64,000 nucleotides of DNA, from the NCBI GenBank assembly GCA_034509425.1, contig JAVTVJ010000777.1, positions 186,001-250,000 of the forward strand, given 5' to 3'. The notes beneath the pieces are model-generated. The model ran no database searches. It was not told the DNA's origin and was given only the letters and a program-made list of their open reading frames with translations. Origin of the DNA: Eopsaltria australis. Its lineage: Eukaryota; Chordata; Aves; Passeriformes; Petroicidae. Below are positions 1 to 11,452 of the stretch, piece after piece. Numbering within the stretch: position 1 is the first letter of the stretch; the number at the start of each line of letters is the position of its first letter. A program made the position numbers and the translations under genes.

Positions 1-1462
1 AGCAGATTGTGCAAATGAATAGATGTCAGATGCTGGTTTGCTCTGGCTAATGGGAATGCATGTGTCTAAGGCTATGGTTGTCAGACACAAAGGGACATAA
101 CTATCACCCAATTTATTGAAGCCAAATGAAAATCTAGCCCTGATGCTTGCAAAGAAGAGACCAGAAAACAACCAAGTACAGCTGAATAAGTGATGATGCC
201 AAATGCTGCAAACTAGTTATAACAGGGAAGGCAACATCAGCCACAAGACCGAGAGAGGGAATCAAGTATCTCATACCTAGCATCCCTATCATGCAGATTG
301 GTCCATGACTTTCCTAGTTGGAGGAACTGGCTAGCAGTAACACTTGAACATTAGAGCTCTCCATTTTGCTTCCTTTTCCATGCAAGGTCACAGATTAGAG
401 CAAGAGGAGAAAAATGTGTTCTACAAATGTGATTCACTTGTACTGTGAAAAAAAAGATCACTTCCTTAGAGACTGCTTAATTGGTTGTGCCTCCTTGCAT
501 GTATGATTTTTCACTGAACTGTTCAGTCAGTCTGACATCATCAATATCATTCAATATCTGAGTTGCCCATTAAGTTTTGAGAGAAATTGGATGGTTGAGA
601 TAACTGAGCAATTGCCTCAGAAGGCCAGCAAACTCAGGAGACACCAAGTGCATGGGTTTCATAGTCTTTAAAGGTAAGTAAATGAGAGGATTTTTAAGAT
701 AGAATCACAAATTTTATTCCTTTCTAAAATATTCTAGGCCATGTGTTGTATGTAAACTGGTTCTTGGCTTGAATATCCATCTTTGTGCCCTATTGAGCAT
801 CTTTTCTAACTTGGTGAGATCTTGTATTAAGGAAACACCTCCCATGTTTCTTAAAACACTTTGAGTCTTTGCAGAAACAATATTTAAATGTTTGAAATTA
901 AATGTTACTGCTTCTTTAGCATGTCAGACTGAGAAGTACAGTTTGTTACTCTGAAAAAAGAAACATTTGTTATCAGAAAATCCATCTCCTTTATTTCCTC
1001 TCTGGAAAGTTTTAAACTGGTTTCTTTCTGAACAACTTCATCCCTTACTGGCATTACCTTCCCATCCTTTGTCTCCATTTTTAGGGTTTTCACGTGCCAC
1101 TTCTGGAGTTGCAATGCACTTCTTAACTGAAAAAAGCAGACAGTATTTTACAGACTGTAGGACATAATCCAGGACTAGATCACTCACCTAACAGTGCAGT
1201 GTGGTGACCACAGTGTCATTATATTCTGGCAGCTTCCATTTGTTCTACATTTTGCAAAAGGAAGATTTATGAACATATTTATATCTTTAAATTTGGATTA
1301 TTATCATGAAATTATATATTTCAGACCATTTTCCAAGTAAATCAGAACACAATTTGGGGTATTTTGTTGCTTTGTTTAATTCTCACCCCACCACCCCCAC
1401 TTCCCTTCACATATGCTACTTAAAATATTACTTCCTTGAAATGTTTTTGATATTCCACATAG
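1..1462 (+). other. Intron, 5' end not in window
   Basis: AT-rich intronic sequence upstream of the first exon found. It ends in the acceptor ttccacatag. I see no further TSPN exon, recognisable repeat or RNA gene here. Confidence 0.75.
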
Positions 1463-1537
1463 GGCTCGATTCAACATCTGACAGTCAAATCTGATCCAAG
1501 GGCTACTGAAGATCATTGTGAAGATGATGACCCTTAT
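1463..1537 (+). CDS. COL15A1: COL15A1 exon: end of TSPN/laminin-G domain
   Basis: 25 codons, phase 0 at both ends, acceptor cacatag and donor gtaagt. It begins GSIQHLTVKSDPRATEDHC and ends in an acidic EDDDPY. The first part aligns with the last strand of the human collagen XV thrombospondin-N/laminin-G domain (GSLQQLTVHPDPRTPEELC), including the closing Cys, which in this family is disulfide bonded. This fixes the position in the gene: the exons that follow should encode the linker between TSPN and the first triple helix, and they do. Confidence 0.92.
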
Positions 1538-1944
1538 GTAAGTATTCTTATAAACACTTCCTCAATGCCTCAGAGATTTCAAAGTAAATTTCCATTTGAC
1601 ATCTTTCATAACATTAAATTTTTTTTTCTTGGAAACATTGTATCATACTTAAAACTATCTGTGGGGGAGATTTTTTTTTTTCCTGTACAACCCCCAAACC
1701 TGTTTTTTCAAAATTTTATTATGTCTAAAGCACCTTTCAGAAAATGAACTATGACTTTTATTTTTCTGAAGGGTTATTTTCATTGAATGCTCTAAGTACT
1801 GAAATAAATTAACATCATAATGACACTGAAGCTTTGCCAACCAAAAAAGAGAGTTCTAGTCTTCATTTAAATAGCCAATTCCTCAGTGATCATGTTTTTT
1901 CCCTGACTTTCATGAACTTCCTCCCATAACTGGGTTTTGCATAG
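1538..1944 (+). other. Intron
   Basis: 407-base AT-rich intron with T-runs near 1619 and 1672. Nothing else recognised. Confidence 0.8.
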
Positions 1945-2037
1945 GTTTCGGGGGACAGCAGTGGCAACGGCAGCATTCAAGAACATGATGCTTCTGAGGC
2001 ACAAGAAGCCCTTGGATCTTTCCGTCTTCCCATAGGG
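1945..2037 (+). CDS. COL15A1: COL15A1 exon: NC1 acidic linker
   Basis: 31 codons, phase 0/0, acceptor ttttgcatag and donor gtaaat. The peptide starts VSGDSSGNGSIQEHD and ends GSFRLPIG. It is rich in Ser, Gly, Asp and Glu, with no Gly-X-Y. It corresponds loosely to human ASGETSGLQEADG after the TSPN domain. Linkers of this type in multiplexins are extended and variable, so low conservation is expected. Exon status rests on frame continuity and good splice sites. Confidence 0.85.
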
Positions 2038-4351
2038 GTAAATTTATTTGATATATTTACTTTAAATTTCTGGTTTAATATTACTCTTTTAGAGAGTGGG
2101 GTCGGGATTTGATGAGTAGCTTTCATATTTGGCAATTTCCAAAGGCTCCCATGAGAACAACGTGCACCCGTCCATGAGAATAATGGCACTGTGCCAGATA
2201 AAAAATCTGGTATATTTGACAACAATCAGCAACCAGATCTTGGGAAGAGTATAATACAAGATTGGGAAAATATACATGACACGTTCTGGGAGCACTCGTT
2301 TACTCTGCATCAATTTTTATCTCAGGAAATGCTTGAACCAAGAGTATATGTGGCTAGTGGAACTCAGCTGTTATTCATGCTTGAATTACTTGCTTTGTTG
2401 TTTGGGATTTTTTAACACATATGAATTTTACCATCCTCAGATTCCTGCTGCAGAATTCCTTAGCTAATTTAATGACATGTTTTGTGAAGGGCATGCGCCT
2501 TTTACTTGCCCTTCTGAACATGCTAACTGTGGCTTTCATTTGGTGGTTAATTGACTGGATAATAGAGTAAACAGCTGTTTCTTACCATATTTAGAGATTC
2601 CTGACACATCGTGTCCTCCCCACGTTTTGTACCAGGCTTAAATATTCCAGTCCATTCGTCACAATGAAGCTTTCTATGCTGCTTGTGTCAAACACTCTTC
2701 TTTTTAATACAAGTTCTCATTGGTTGCTTTAGAGAAAATCAGTAGGTTTCTGAGAAATTACTCCACAGAAATCATGCTCGCATTTGCCTGATATTGTGCA
2801 TACTTCAGCTATTTCACTGTTGAATCTTACAGAACCTGTGGGCAAATACTTTTTGGTTGTGATGCCCTGTCATTCACTTACTGTTTCCTACCCTTTTCAT
2901 GCAAAGACTTCAGTTTTAGACATATCCTCTGCAGAGTTTCTGAAGAATATTTTTCTGCAGGAGTTTTAACTCTTCCAGGGTCAACATGAATGGAAGAAAG
3001 TATTTTTTTTTTTTTATTATGGGCTTCAAATTCTCTGATCCCTTGTTTTATAACTTTATCAATTATTGACCCTGCCTCCTACTCCTGAAGTGTTTTAATT
3101 AATTTTTATTAATTTTTTGGCCTTTTACATGTAGCTCATTAAGCTCATTTTGGCCTGCCTTGTGCTTTGCACAGAATCACAGACTTTGAGTTTGAAAGTG
3201 ACATCTGAAAATTGACCTGTCCAATTCCCTTTTCAAAGCAGAGCCAAATACAGCAGGTTGCTCGGTGAGCAGGTTGATCAGTGCCAGTTGGTTTAGGATT
3301 TCCTCATACATGGAGACTCCACAGCCTCTCTGTTTCAATGCAGATTTTTTCTGACATAGAGCCTGAATTTCTTGTGTTTTATTGTGTCTCCATTGTCTCC
3401 TTTCCCTTCACTGGCTACAACCACTGAGAAGGATCTGGTTCTGTCTTCTTTACTCCCTCATATCAGGATCTTCTACACATTGATAAGATTATTCTGAGCC
3501 TTCTCGAGGCAGTCCTGGCTCTCTTATCTTTCTGTAAGAAGTCAAAAGACAGGCAGCTGGTCCCAGCCAGTACTGCTGCATGGGGTAATTCCTCACTGGA
3601 TGCAGGATTTGCACTTTACTTTTCCTGAATTTCTGCAACCAGCTAGGGTTTTACCAAATGGCCACAAAATCACCTAGTCTCCTCTCCATTTTATATCACA
3701 CTACAAAATTTAATCCATGAAGTCTTACTGTGCCTTGATTTTTCTTATTTGCACAAAACTTAGCTAATTCAGGAAAGATGTCTAGCCTCTCTGTTCAGAA
3801 AAATATAAATTCTTTTAGCTATTGTTTTTAGTTTCAGTTTAATAATCTTCATAATTACTGTACTGTTCAAAATTACACACAGCACTAGTAGAATGTTTGG
3901 CTTTTATTCCTCCTTCTGGAAGATGTGATTTAATCTCAGCTAGCCACTGAGCACCACACAGCCACTCACTCATTGCCCCACCAGTGGGATGGACAGAGAA
4001 CTGGAAGGGAAGTCAGAGAATTTATGGGTTGAGATAAAGACGCTTTAATAAGTAAAGCAATGCTGAGCTGGAATAAAACAAGACAGAGGTTGTACTTGAA
4101 AATACACTCTCTGTGAAGTGTACATTGCTTGTGGTTTTCTCCCTTTCTATGGGTTTATCAAGTGTACATCCCTTGCTTTGAAGGAATGGAGTCCAAAGGT
4201 AATACACTAACTTTTCTCAAAATTTTGGTTTGCTTCATAGATGTGGTAGTTCTGATTACTGTGCTTTGAGGAAGGTAATCTAGCAGTTCTTCCCTTAAAA
4301 TATATGATAAGCCTTTACTCTAAACCATTCTTTGGGACTTTTTTTTTTTAG
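2038..4351 (+). other. Intron with one CR1 fragment
   Basis: 2.3 kb intron. Apart from the CR1 piece at 3170-3680 (listed separately) I see only AT-rich unique-looking sequence. The acceptor has a long T tract, 4340-4349. Confidence 0.8.
3170..3680 (-). mobile_element. CR1 LINE fragment, old
   Basis: Starts with the reversed CR1 3' end (acagaatcacagacttt) and continues through diverged antisense CR1: the agcaggttgctcggtgagc block near 3255 and the cattgataagatt block near 3480. From about 3545 it matches antisense reverse-transcriptase sequence (gctgcatggggtaattcc). Heavily diverged with internal deletions, so not coding. Confidence 0.75.
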
Positions 4352-4490
4352 CCTGAAGATACGTTGGCTGAGCCAGTGGAAGCCCCCCCTACCATATTGT
4401 CTTATTTGGAAGAGAATGATCTCTCTGGAAATCACAGAACAGAAGAAACCTCAGAAGCAGCTAAATTTAAAGAACAAGGCACTGCCTCGG
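4352..4490 (+). CDS. COL15A1: COL15A1 exon: NC1 linker
   Basis: 46 codons plus one base (phase 0 in, phase 1 out). Starts PEDTLAEPVEAPPTILSYLE and continues ENDLSGNHRTEETSEAAKF. It matches the style and spacing of human EPINTPPTPSS followed by MELSGEP. The donor is gttttag, a weak site. I chose it because only an exit with one leftover base joins the next exon (GAT across the junction) without a stop. Reading on past it hits TGA after about 18 codons. Confidence 0.8.
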
Positions 4491-5729
4491 GTTTTAGGGG
4501 TTTTTTGGGGCGTGGGGACATTTGCATTCTCTGGTTTTGAGTCTGTCATTTCCCTGTGTATGGAAAGCCACTGTCATATTTTGGGTGCGGCCAGGAAAGG
4601 AAAATCCTGTGGTTTTGGACATCTTCTGTGCTAGAAAAATCAAACATTTGGTCTTTGCAAGTGCAGTCTGTTAAACTGCAATTTATCAATAGCAGCAAAG
4701 GTAAATGGTAGCAACTACAGCCACTGTTCAACACATCTCTCATTCCCCCTTTGTATAGGGTCTTAAACTAATTGTTGTTAAACATGCAGAGAATGGACTT
4801 ACCCTTCTATAGTATAGAAGTTTCAGTCACAGAATTGTAGTTCATAGTTTTAGATTTTAAAAAAGTACTTGGATAAAACTAAGAAACTGACCTGAGGAGC
4901 TGCTGCTGTGACTATCTGCAACACTCCAGTAAAGTGCAAGTGTTAGGCAAAGGGAATGAAAGGAGAAAAATCCTCTTCATTCTGCTCAGGTCAGTGAGAA
5001 GTATAGCACCCCTTGAGTCATTCCTCTGCAAATAGTCCTGCTGGCTCTAAAGCCACAAGGCATCTTTAAAAGGGATTTGAGATGGGTATTTGTTCAATGA
5101 TCTGATACAGTAAAGCACAGCCTTTCATGTAAAACTGAATCCTGCACAACTATATCCTAGTTCTATTGCCTCCAAAGGATGTGAATGAGCCTAGTGCACC
5201 AGTGGGGTATTTTGGGTGCAAGTGTAGGCAGCAAAGCAATGACAGCAAGGCATAATGCAGTGAGGAATCCAGTTCTCCACTGCTAGGACAACTTCAGGGC
5301 ACTCCTAGAAAACAAAAAGAAAAGCTAGTTATATTAATAAGGCTAAAGAAAATGTTGCTATTTGAATTCCATACATACTTCAGATAGTACCTGTTGTAAT
5401 TTACTCTTATTTTTTGTGTTTACATGGATGACAAATAGGCCACTATTAGACTAGAGTTCGAGGAAAACATGATGATGTAATACAGTCCTTGACCTTAAAA
5501 TGGACATTGTTCCATAATTTTACTCTCATATTTCTCTTTCTTTATTTTCTTTTAAAATTTTCAGACTAATATTATGACTAAATTATGGCTAATATTAATA
5601 TTTGGAATGTATTTTAGTCATAATCTGAATAATTTATTTTTTCATACAACTTGCAGCATCTGCCTCTGATAAATACCTCTGGTCAGGTTTTGTTTTGCTC
5701 TTTCATTGATAAGTGATTATTTCATTTAG
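4491..5729 (+). other. Intron
   Basis: 1.24 kb intron, ending in acceptor atttcatttag. No repeat or gene recognised. Confidence 0.8.
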
Positions 5730-5833
5730 ATTTAACTGTCATGGAAACCGGAGAAGGCAACAACAAGTCTACCACCGTCACACAGAAAATGTTAAAAGAA
5801 GAAGATGGCTCTGGTGCTGGTGCTTTGCCAGGA
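5730..5833 (+). CDS. COL15A1: COL15A1 exon: NC1 with glycosaminoglycan-type site
   Basis: Two bases plus 34 codons (phase 1 in, phase 0 out), donor gtaagc. The reading is LTVMETGEGNNKSTTVTQKM followed by LKEEDGSGAGALPG. The acidic residues before Ser-Gly (EEDGSGAG) form a typical chondroitin sulfate attachment motif and match human TDSGSGAGAF. An N-K-S sequon lies in the first half. In human the next exons encode Ser/Thr-rich repeats; here the next recognisable exon is already collagen-like. Confidence 0.9.
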
Positions 5834-8316
5834 GTAAGCAGAGAGGAGGTCTGTAAAATGGGTTTATCACATGCCTGATCTTTTTGTCCCAAGAGCAGGA
5901 AAGTCTGGACTTTGAAATTTGCATTTGTGAGGTAGTGTGTAACCCGAAGTCTGTGTGATTCTACAAATTAGAATTACTTAGGTCACCCATTTGGAATTCT
6001 GTGAGCTACTGGAATGCTTGCCCTACTTGTTGGTATATTTCAAAATAATCAGCTGGCAGTACATTTTTTATTAATTAACATTCCTAATCCAATAGCCACC
6101 AAAGATTTTTCTAAGCAAAAAATAAATAATGACCTTTCCTTCCTCTTGCCTTGAGACTCCTATACCAAAAGTCCATTCTTTTCATTGCTTGAAACTACAG
6201 GCAGTTATGACAGCTTCTTTTGCCAGAAAAACACACAACATCATGAATGACAGAAATTTAGAATAAAATTTCCACAGTGTGTGTGTTTAGTTCTAGTATT
6301 TAGGGTTGCTCCTTGCAGAGTCTTCTTGCATTCCTGTTTTTACTGTGGTAAAATATAGCAAGTGCTGAAATATCAAGTTAAGGATTATCCTTTCCTTAAC
6401 CTTATTTCAATTTCTGCATATTTTTCACTACACAGGTACCCAAGATGATTATTATTATTATAATGACCAATCTTTTAGAAAATAATAATTTTAAAAAGTT
6501 TTTACCGCTGCTTCTCTCCCAGTTTTACTCCTCCCAGTTTTACTTCTCTCCCAGTGTTACTCCTGCCTAGGTACAGAATCCGGCATTTGTTCTCATTTAA
6601 TTTCATGCTGTTAATCACTGCCCGATGCTCTAATCTATCCAGATCCCTTTGCAAGGCCTCCTGTCCTTCAGGAGAATCAGCAGCACCTCCCAGTTTGGAA
6701 TGATCAGCATACTTGGTAATGGTGCATTCAACTCCTGTATCCAGACCACTGAGAAATGCATTGAACAGAGCTGGCCCTAGAATGGAGCCCTGAGGAACAC
6801 TGCTGGTGACCAGTCACCAGCCAGATGTGGGCCTGTTCACTGCAACCCTTGAGCACTGCCCTTCAGCCAAATCTTCACCCAGCACACCATGAACACCCTC
6901 ATCCCACAGCTGGACAACTTGCCCCAAAGGGTGCTGTGATGGGCAGCATCAAAAATCTTACAAAACCCCAGGAAATTATATTCACGTCTGTCTCTTCATC
7001 CTTATGTGGGTGACTACCACAGAAGGATATGAAATTAGTTAAACAGGACTTTTCCTTTGTGAACCCAGGTTGTGTTCCTGATAAGTGCAGTGTTCTTCAA
7101 ATGCCTTTCAATGGTACTCAGTATGATCTCCTTAATTTTCCAGGAACTGAGGTTTGGCTAACAGATCTGTAGTTCTGCATCTTCCTTTACACCCTTTTTG
7201 TGGACTGGAACAACACTGTCTTCCAGTCAACAGGAACCTCCCCAGACTCCCAAGACCTTTGGTAGATGATGGAGAGGGGTCTGCCACACCATCTGCTACC
7301 TCCTTCAGTACTCTAACACTGGATTAGCAATCCTGTTGTCTCATTCAGGCCATGATCTCTGCATGCAGTTTAACTAAATTGATTCTCTTCAAATGTTTTT
7401 CCAGATGGGAAAAAAATCTGTAATGAGTCCAGATAAAAAAAATTGCTGGTCTTTGGAACCTTTCCTTTTGGCAAAACAGAAAGGTCTTCTAAAAAGTCAT
7501 CTTACAGTTCCTTTGCTGAAAGCTGTCATCCTGTTAACTTTAAAATTATTTGAGAGTTACTGTATTTCATCCCTCCTAGTTTCATTAGCTGCTAATGGAA
7601 CTCAAAATATTTCATTGGTGCTATAAAAATGTGTGTAAATTCTAGTGCTTATTTCAAAATACTATACTGACTTGCATGTTTTGTTCTGTATATTGGATTT
7701 TAATTTAAATATGCATTAATGTCCAAGCTTCATTCCTGGAAGGTCTTATTTTGTTCCTGGAATATTTAAATTATTCCTTTTGTTATTGTTACTTTACCAA
7801 ATACTAATGTTTAGCAATATTTTACTCTCACTGTTGTCCATTTTTACTCTTTGTTATCATTGTTTCACCTTCTGCCACTTTTTAACCAATATGTAACCCT
7901 CCTTTGTTAGAGTTGTGGATCTTGCGGAAGTTGGCTAAAATCCTCCTAAACACGTCTATCTTAACTCTCATGATTTTTTTCCTGACAGACTGAGTATGTG
8001 AAAATTATATTTGTTCAAACCTATACTATTGACTTAGACTGTGCAGATTTACGTGGACATGAAATTAGATCATGGTCATTTGCATCTAGGTAACCAGCTC
8101 AGAGAGCAACTTCTTTGTAGGTGCATGAATGATCTTTAATGTGGATTGCCTTTGCTGAATGGAATATACTGTTTATATGGTGCCTATCAGGTCCTGACTG
8201 CATTGAACAAAGCAAGGGTTCTAGGAGAAAGGGAAGAGGTTGGGGGGAAAATAAAGAGAGAGTAATGGGAAAAGTAATGCAACATATTTTTCGTATTTCC
8301 CATTTTGATTACTCAG
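5834..8316 (+). other. Intron with CR1 reverse-transcriptase fragment
   Basis: 2.5 kb intron. The CR1 fragment at 6500-7390 occupies its middle; the rest is AT-rich with no recognised feature. I see no exon for the Ser/Thr-rich repeats recalled from human NC1. Confidence 0.75.
6500..7390 (-). mobile_element. CR1 LINE fragment, reverse-transcriptase region, decayed
   Basis: Antisense CR1 ORF2. On the minus strand about 6840 to 6600 reads like the LINE reverse transcriptase (PQGSI-type turn, then KYADHSKLGGAADSPEGQ, then ALQRDLDRLEH). The catalytic ADD is ADH here and frames are interrupted, so it is inactive. It extends antisense through the regions for the thumb and palm (aagacaggatttgg-type block near 7040, ggaactgaggtttggctaac near 7143). 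Confidence 0.8.
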
Positions 8317-8445
8317 GGCCAGAAAGGTCAGGAAGTAGACGATGGGTCCACAGAGTCTCTAGGAGGATCAGGAATAGAAGATGTGGAAAATAAAGATCAA
8401 GGACCTCCTGGATTTCCAGGGAAACTTGGGCAACTTGTTCAGCCT
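8317..8445 (+). CDS. COL15A1: COL15A1 exon: end of NC1, start of first collagenous stretch
   Basis: 43 codons, phase 0/0, acceptor ttactcag and donor gtgagt. Begins GQKGQEVDDGSTES, then LGGSGIEDVENKD, then the first Gly-X-Y run GPPGFPGKLGQLVQP. Corresponds to human MKGQAGPKGEKGDAGEE and the Gly/Ser/Glu-rich part after it. GGSGIED is a second possible glycosaminoglycan site. The last triplets are imperfect (GQL VQP). Confidence 0.9.
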
Positions 8446-9019
8446 GTGAGTATTTTCTCTCTGTTGAAAGAAAACATGTGTTTTAGAAAGGGTAATAGTG
8501 ATCCATCACACATGCATGAAGAGCTGGAACTGCATGGCCTTGCACACTTCTACGAGATGGGTTTTAACCCAGCAGCTCAGGGGGATCCTACCTGCACATC
8601 TGAGGCCACACAGGGGCATGATGAGTGACAACCATCAGAAAGCAAAGGAAACAGCTGCTGTGGTTACATACAGATGCTCTCAGAGCAGCAATTCCACCAA
8701 CTCCTTGGGCAGTACTGCAGCACCTTCCCTGCTGTCAGGTTTGAATGTGTACAAAGGTGCAGAACTCACAGGCCTCCTTCAGTGGCTTCTCTATATCCAG
8801 GAGGTTTCACACTTCAAATCCTTGTGAGCCATCAGCACAAGATGCATGAGATTAAAGAGAGGTGCAAAACATCCCACTGTGCTATGGAGTTTGATATAAT
8901 TCTGGTTTGTCATTTTGTCACTGCACGGCATATCACAATTTAACTGATTGCTTTTCTCTTTTGTTACTACTATGTTACAGTGTTTTATTTATCTTTCTAA
9001 CAAAGATGGTTTTTTTTAG
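8446..9019 (+). other. Intron
   Basis: 574-base intron without recognised features. It stays open for a while past the exon in frame, which is chance. Confidence 0.8.
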
Positions 9020-9046
9020 GGCATTCCTGGTGAAAATGGGTTACCT
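9020..9046 (+). CDS. COL15A1: COL15A1 mini-exon, collagenous
   Basis: Only 27 bases: three triplets, GIPGENGLP. Acceptor is a T8 tract plus ag, donor gtaagt. Phase 0 at both ends, so skipping it would remove exactly three Gly-X-Y triplets without disturbing register. Confidence 0.88.
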
Positions 9047-11389
9047 GTAAGTACTCTTTTATACATATTTAGGTTAACTGAATTAAGAAAAACAACATTT
9101 TTTATGAGGCTCTGCTACATTGATGCTTAAGCAGCAAAGTGCTTTGTTAGTCTCCTCTCTTTAGAAGACAGTTCTGGTTCCGTAGTTGACATCCTCAGGT
9201 TGTCAAGAGACCAAAATCCAGGTTTCCAAGAGAAATTTATCATTTCCAAGTTGCAAAGACAGTACGAGGCTTGGCATGGCATAAGCAGCTGTGCCAGGAA
9301 TTCAGCTCTGGTGAGGCTGGCTTTTTGTGCATAGGGGAATTTCAAAAAGAGGACATACTCAGATCCCTTCTAAGGGGTGCTTCATTGACCCTCCGTAGAC
9401 ACATGCTTCCATGTTGCCTGCTCCTAACCTCAGCTGCAATTAACTTTGCAGTTAATTGAGAGTACTTTTGAGTTAATTGAGATGTACCTCTCACTCCTTT
9501 ACTCTGGTGCAGTAATTTGACTGCACCTTCTGCTTCATCATTCCTGCTTTCCTTTCTCTGCGTTCCTCTACTGTAGCCTTCTCTGTCACATTCACTGTCC
9601 TCTTCTTGGGGTGTTCCTTCCCAGCTTCTGCAGGTAACTCCCACCCCTGGGTCAGTTCACCACAAGCTGCTGACAGCATCCACATGCATCCTCTGTGCGA
9701 GGTATTGCCCAGCAATGCACACAATAACAAACCCGTGGCTGTCATGTTCCATGTACATCTCAGCTGCTGTTCTGGATCTGTCCTCTACTGATGCTCTGCT
9801 ACGTGGCTTCTTTGTTTCCTTTCTCATTTGTTTGTTGCTGCCACTTTGCGCATCTTTCCCCTCTTCAGGACCTTACCATGCAGAGGCTGTCACCATTCCC
9901 AAGCCTGCTCTGCTTTTTCTATACTAACATGTGCTACTGCTTGGAAGTTCCCAACCCTTCCTGCCCTCTGCAACTGAACCTCAAATGAAACTGGTGTGTT
10001 TTAAGACATTAAAAAAATAATTCAGTACTCATTCATGGGGTGCATTATTGAGCTCCTTCCTGAATGCTGCCTTCAGACACTGGTATCTTCAAAGAAATGT
10101 ACCTAGATTTGCAAATATTTAGCCAAAACTCAGGTTATGTGTTGTTAGGATGTTTTTGAATGACAAGTTTATGTTTTATGTATTAACAGAAGCCTGACTA
10201 CTTTCATGCAGCATATTTTCAAAGCAAATTCTATGCAACCAATATGTCTTAGAGAAAATTATTCAAATGTAATTTGAATGCTTCAAAACCAATTGTCTTG
10301 TCCTTGTGAAAACATATTTTCTATCATAGACATCTTGTGACAGTATATTTTTTGTAGTTACCCTTTTGTCCATGTGCATCTGGGTTCCAGTCTTACATAT
10401 ACCCATGAAACTTTGCTATTGGTTTGATGGGGCTTCACTGAGCAATGAAATTAGTACATTCTACATTTTGTTGGTCACGTGTTTGCTACTTTTCTATGAA
10501 TCTGCTACCAGCTACTCTACAGGAAAAATCATCATAGGAAAAACCCACCCTTCAGTCTTAGAGATACATTTTTCTCCCTAATGACTTTATATAATCTATC
10601 TTTAAAATTAGGGCAGTCCTAAAATTTGTCCATAACCACAGCTGTCCAGATTCCCAAAATGCCAGTGGGAAAATCCTATTTATTTGCCTTCTGAATATTT
10701 TCTTGAGTATCTTAACTGAATTCATAAGCAGCCCCATTCTGTAATAGCACTGTCTTTAAAGCTGATGTCAGTTCTTTCTAGCCAATGAGCAAGTCTGTAT
10801 AGAAGAGCATATGCATATTTTATGTAGGTAATATGAAGATATAAAGAAGGGTAATTTGGAATTCATTTGACTGATGAGTTTAGAATGGAAGATGGGGTGA
10901 AATGCTACCTGGTATCCCACATTGCCTGTCAGGGTCATGTCCTCAGGAAGGACTCTAGTTGGTAGAAACTGAATAGATTCAGGTTGGTTAAGACAAAAAA
11001 TATGTTTTAGTAGATGGTGGGAGCAGGCTTAACTTAATGGTATGATGTGGTGCACTCAGAGCAGCAGCTGGCAGTAGTGTGTTACAAATGTTAGAGTTTT
11101 AGAAACCCTTGCCCTCACTGCTGTGGTGGTCTTGTTGGCACTCTGTCAAATTTAAATGCAGCCTGTGGGTGTTTCCATCTATGTCCCCCAAACAGGCTTC
11201 TCTGCCACTTTGTTGTGGGAAGAGTAGATTTGGTGAGAGGCACATTTTGGGCGCTGCCAGGAGTATTCTATGCCAAGTCCCATACCTCCTCCCACTGCAC
11301 AAACCAATGGTTAGAATCTAGCACCCTTACATCCAGCCTGTTCAACCTACATGAAAGCAAATATCTAATTAAAAATAATTTCCTTTTAG
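9047..11389 (+). other. Intron
   Basis: 2.3 kb intron. No repeat family recognised. The block 9140-9990 is relatively GC-rich with several short overlapping reading frames, none resembling a known protein. Confidence 0.7.
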
Positions 11390-11452
11390 GGTAAAAATGG
11401 ACTTCAAGGGTTGCCAGGACTGAAAGGAAAAGCAGGTCCAAAAGGTGAAAAG
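11390..11452 (+). CDS. COL15A1: COL15A1 exon, collagenous
   Basis: 21 codons, seven unbroken Gly-X-Y triplets: GKNGLQGLPGLKGKAGPKGE then K. Acceptor ccttttag, donor gtatgt, phase 0/0. The AGPKGEK end resembles human AGPKGEKGD at the start of the first collagenous segment. Confidence 0.93.

Noticed and set aside
621..673. Possible exon bounded by ttgcctcag and gtaagt upstream of the TSPN exon
   Set aside because: Two frames contain stops; the third (NSGDTKCMGFIVFK) does not resemble TSPN sequence and exits in phase 1, incompatible with the phase 0 start at 1463.
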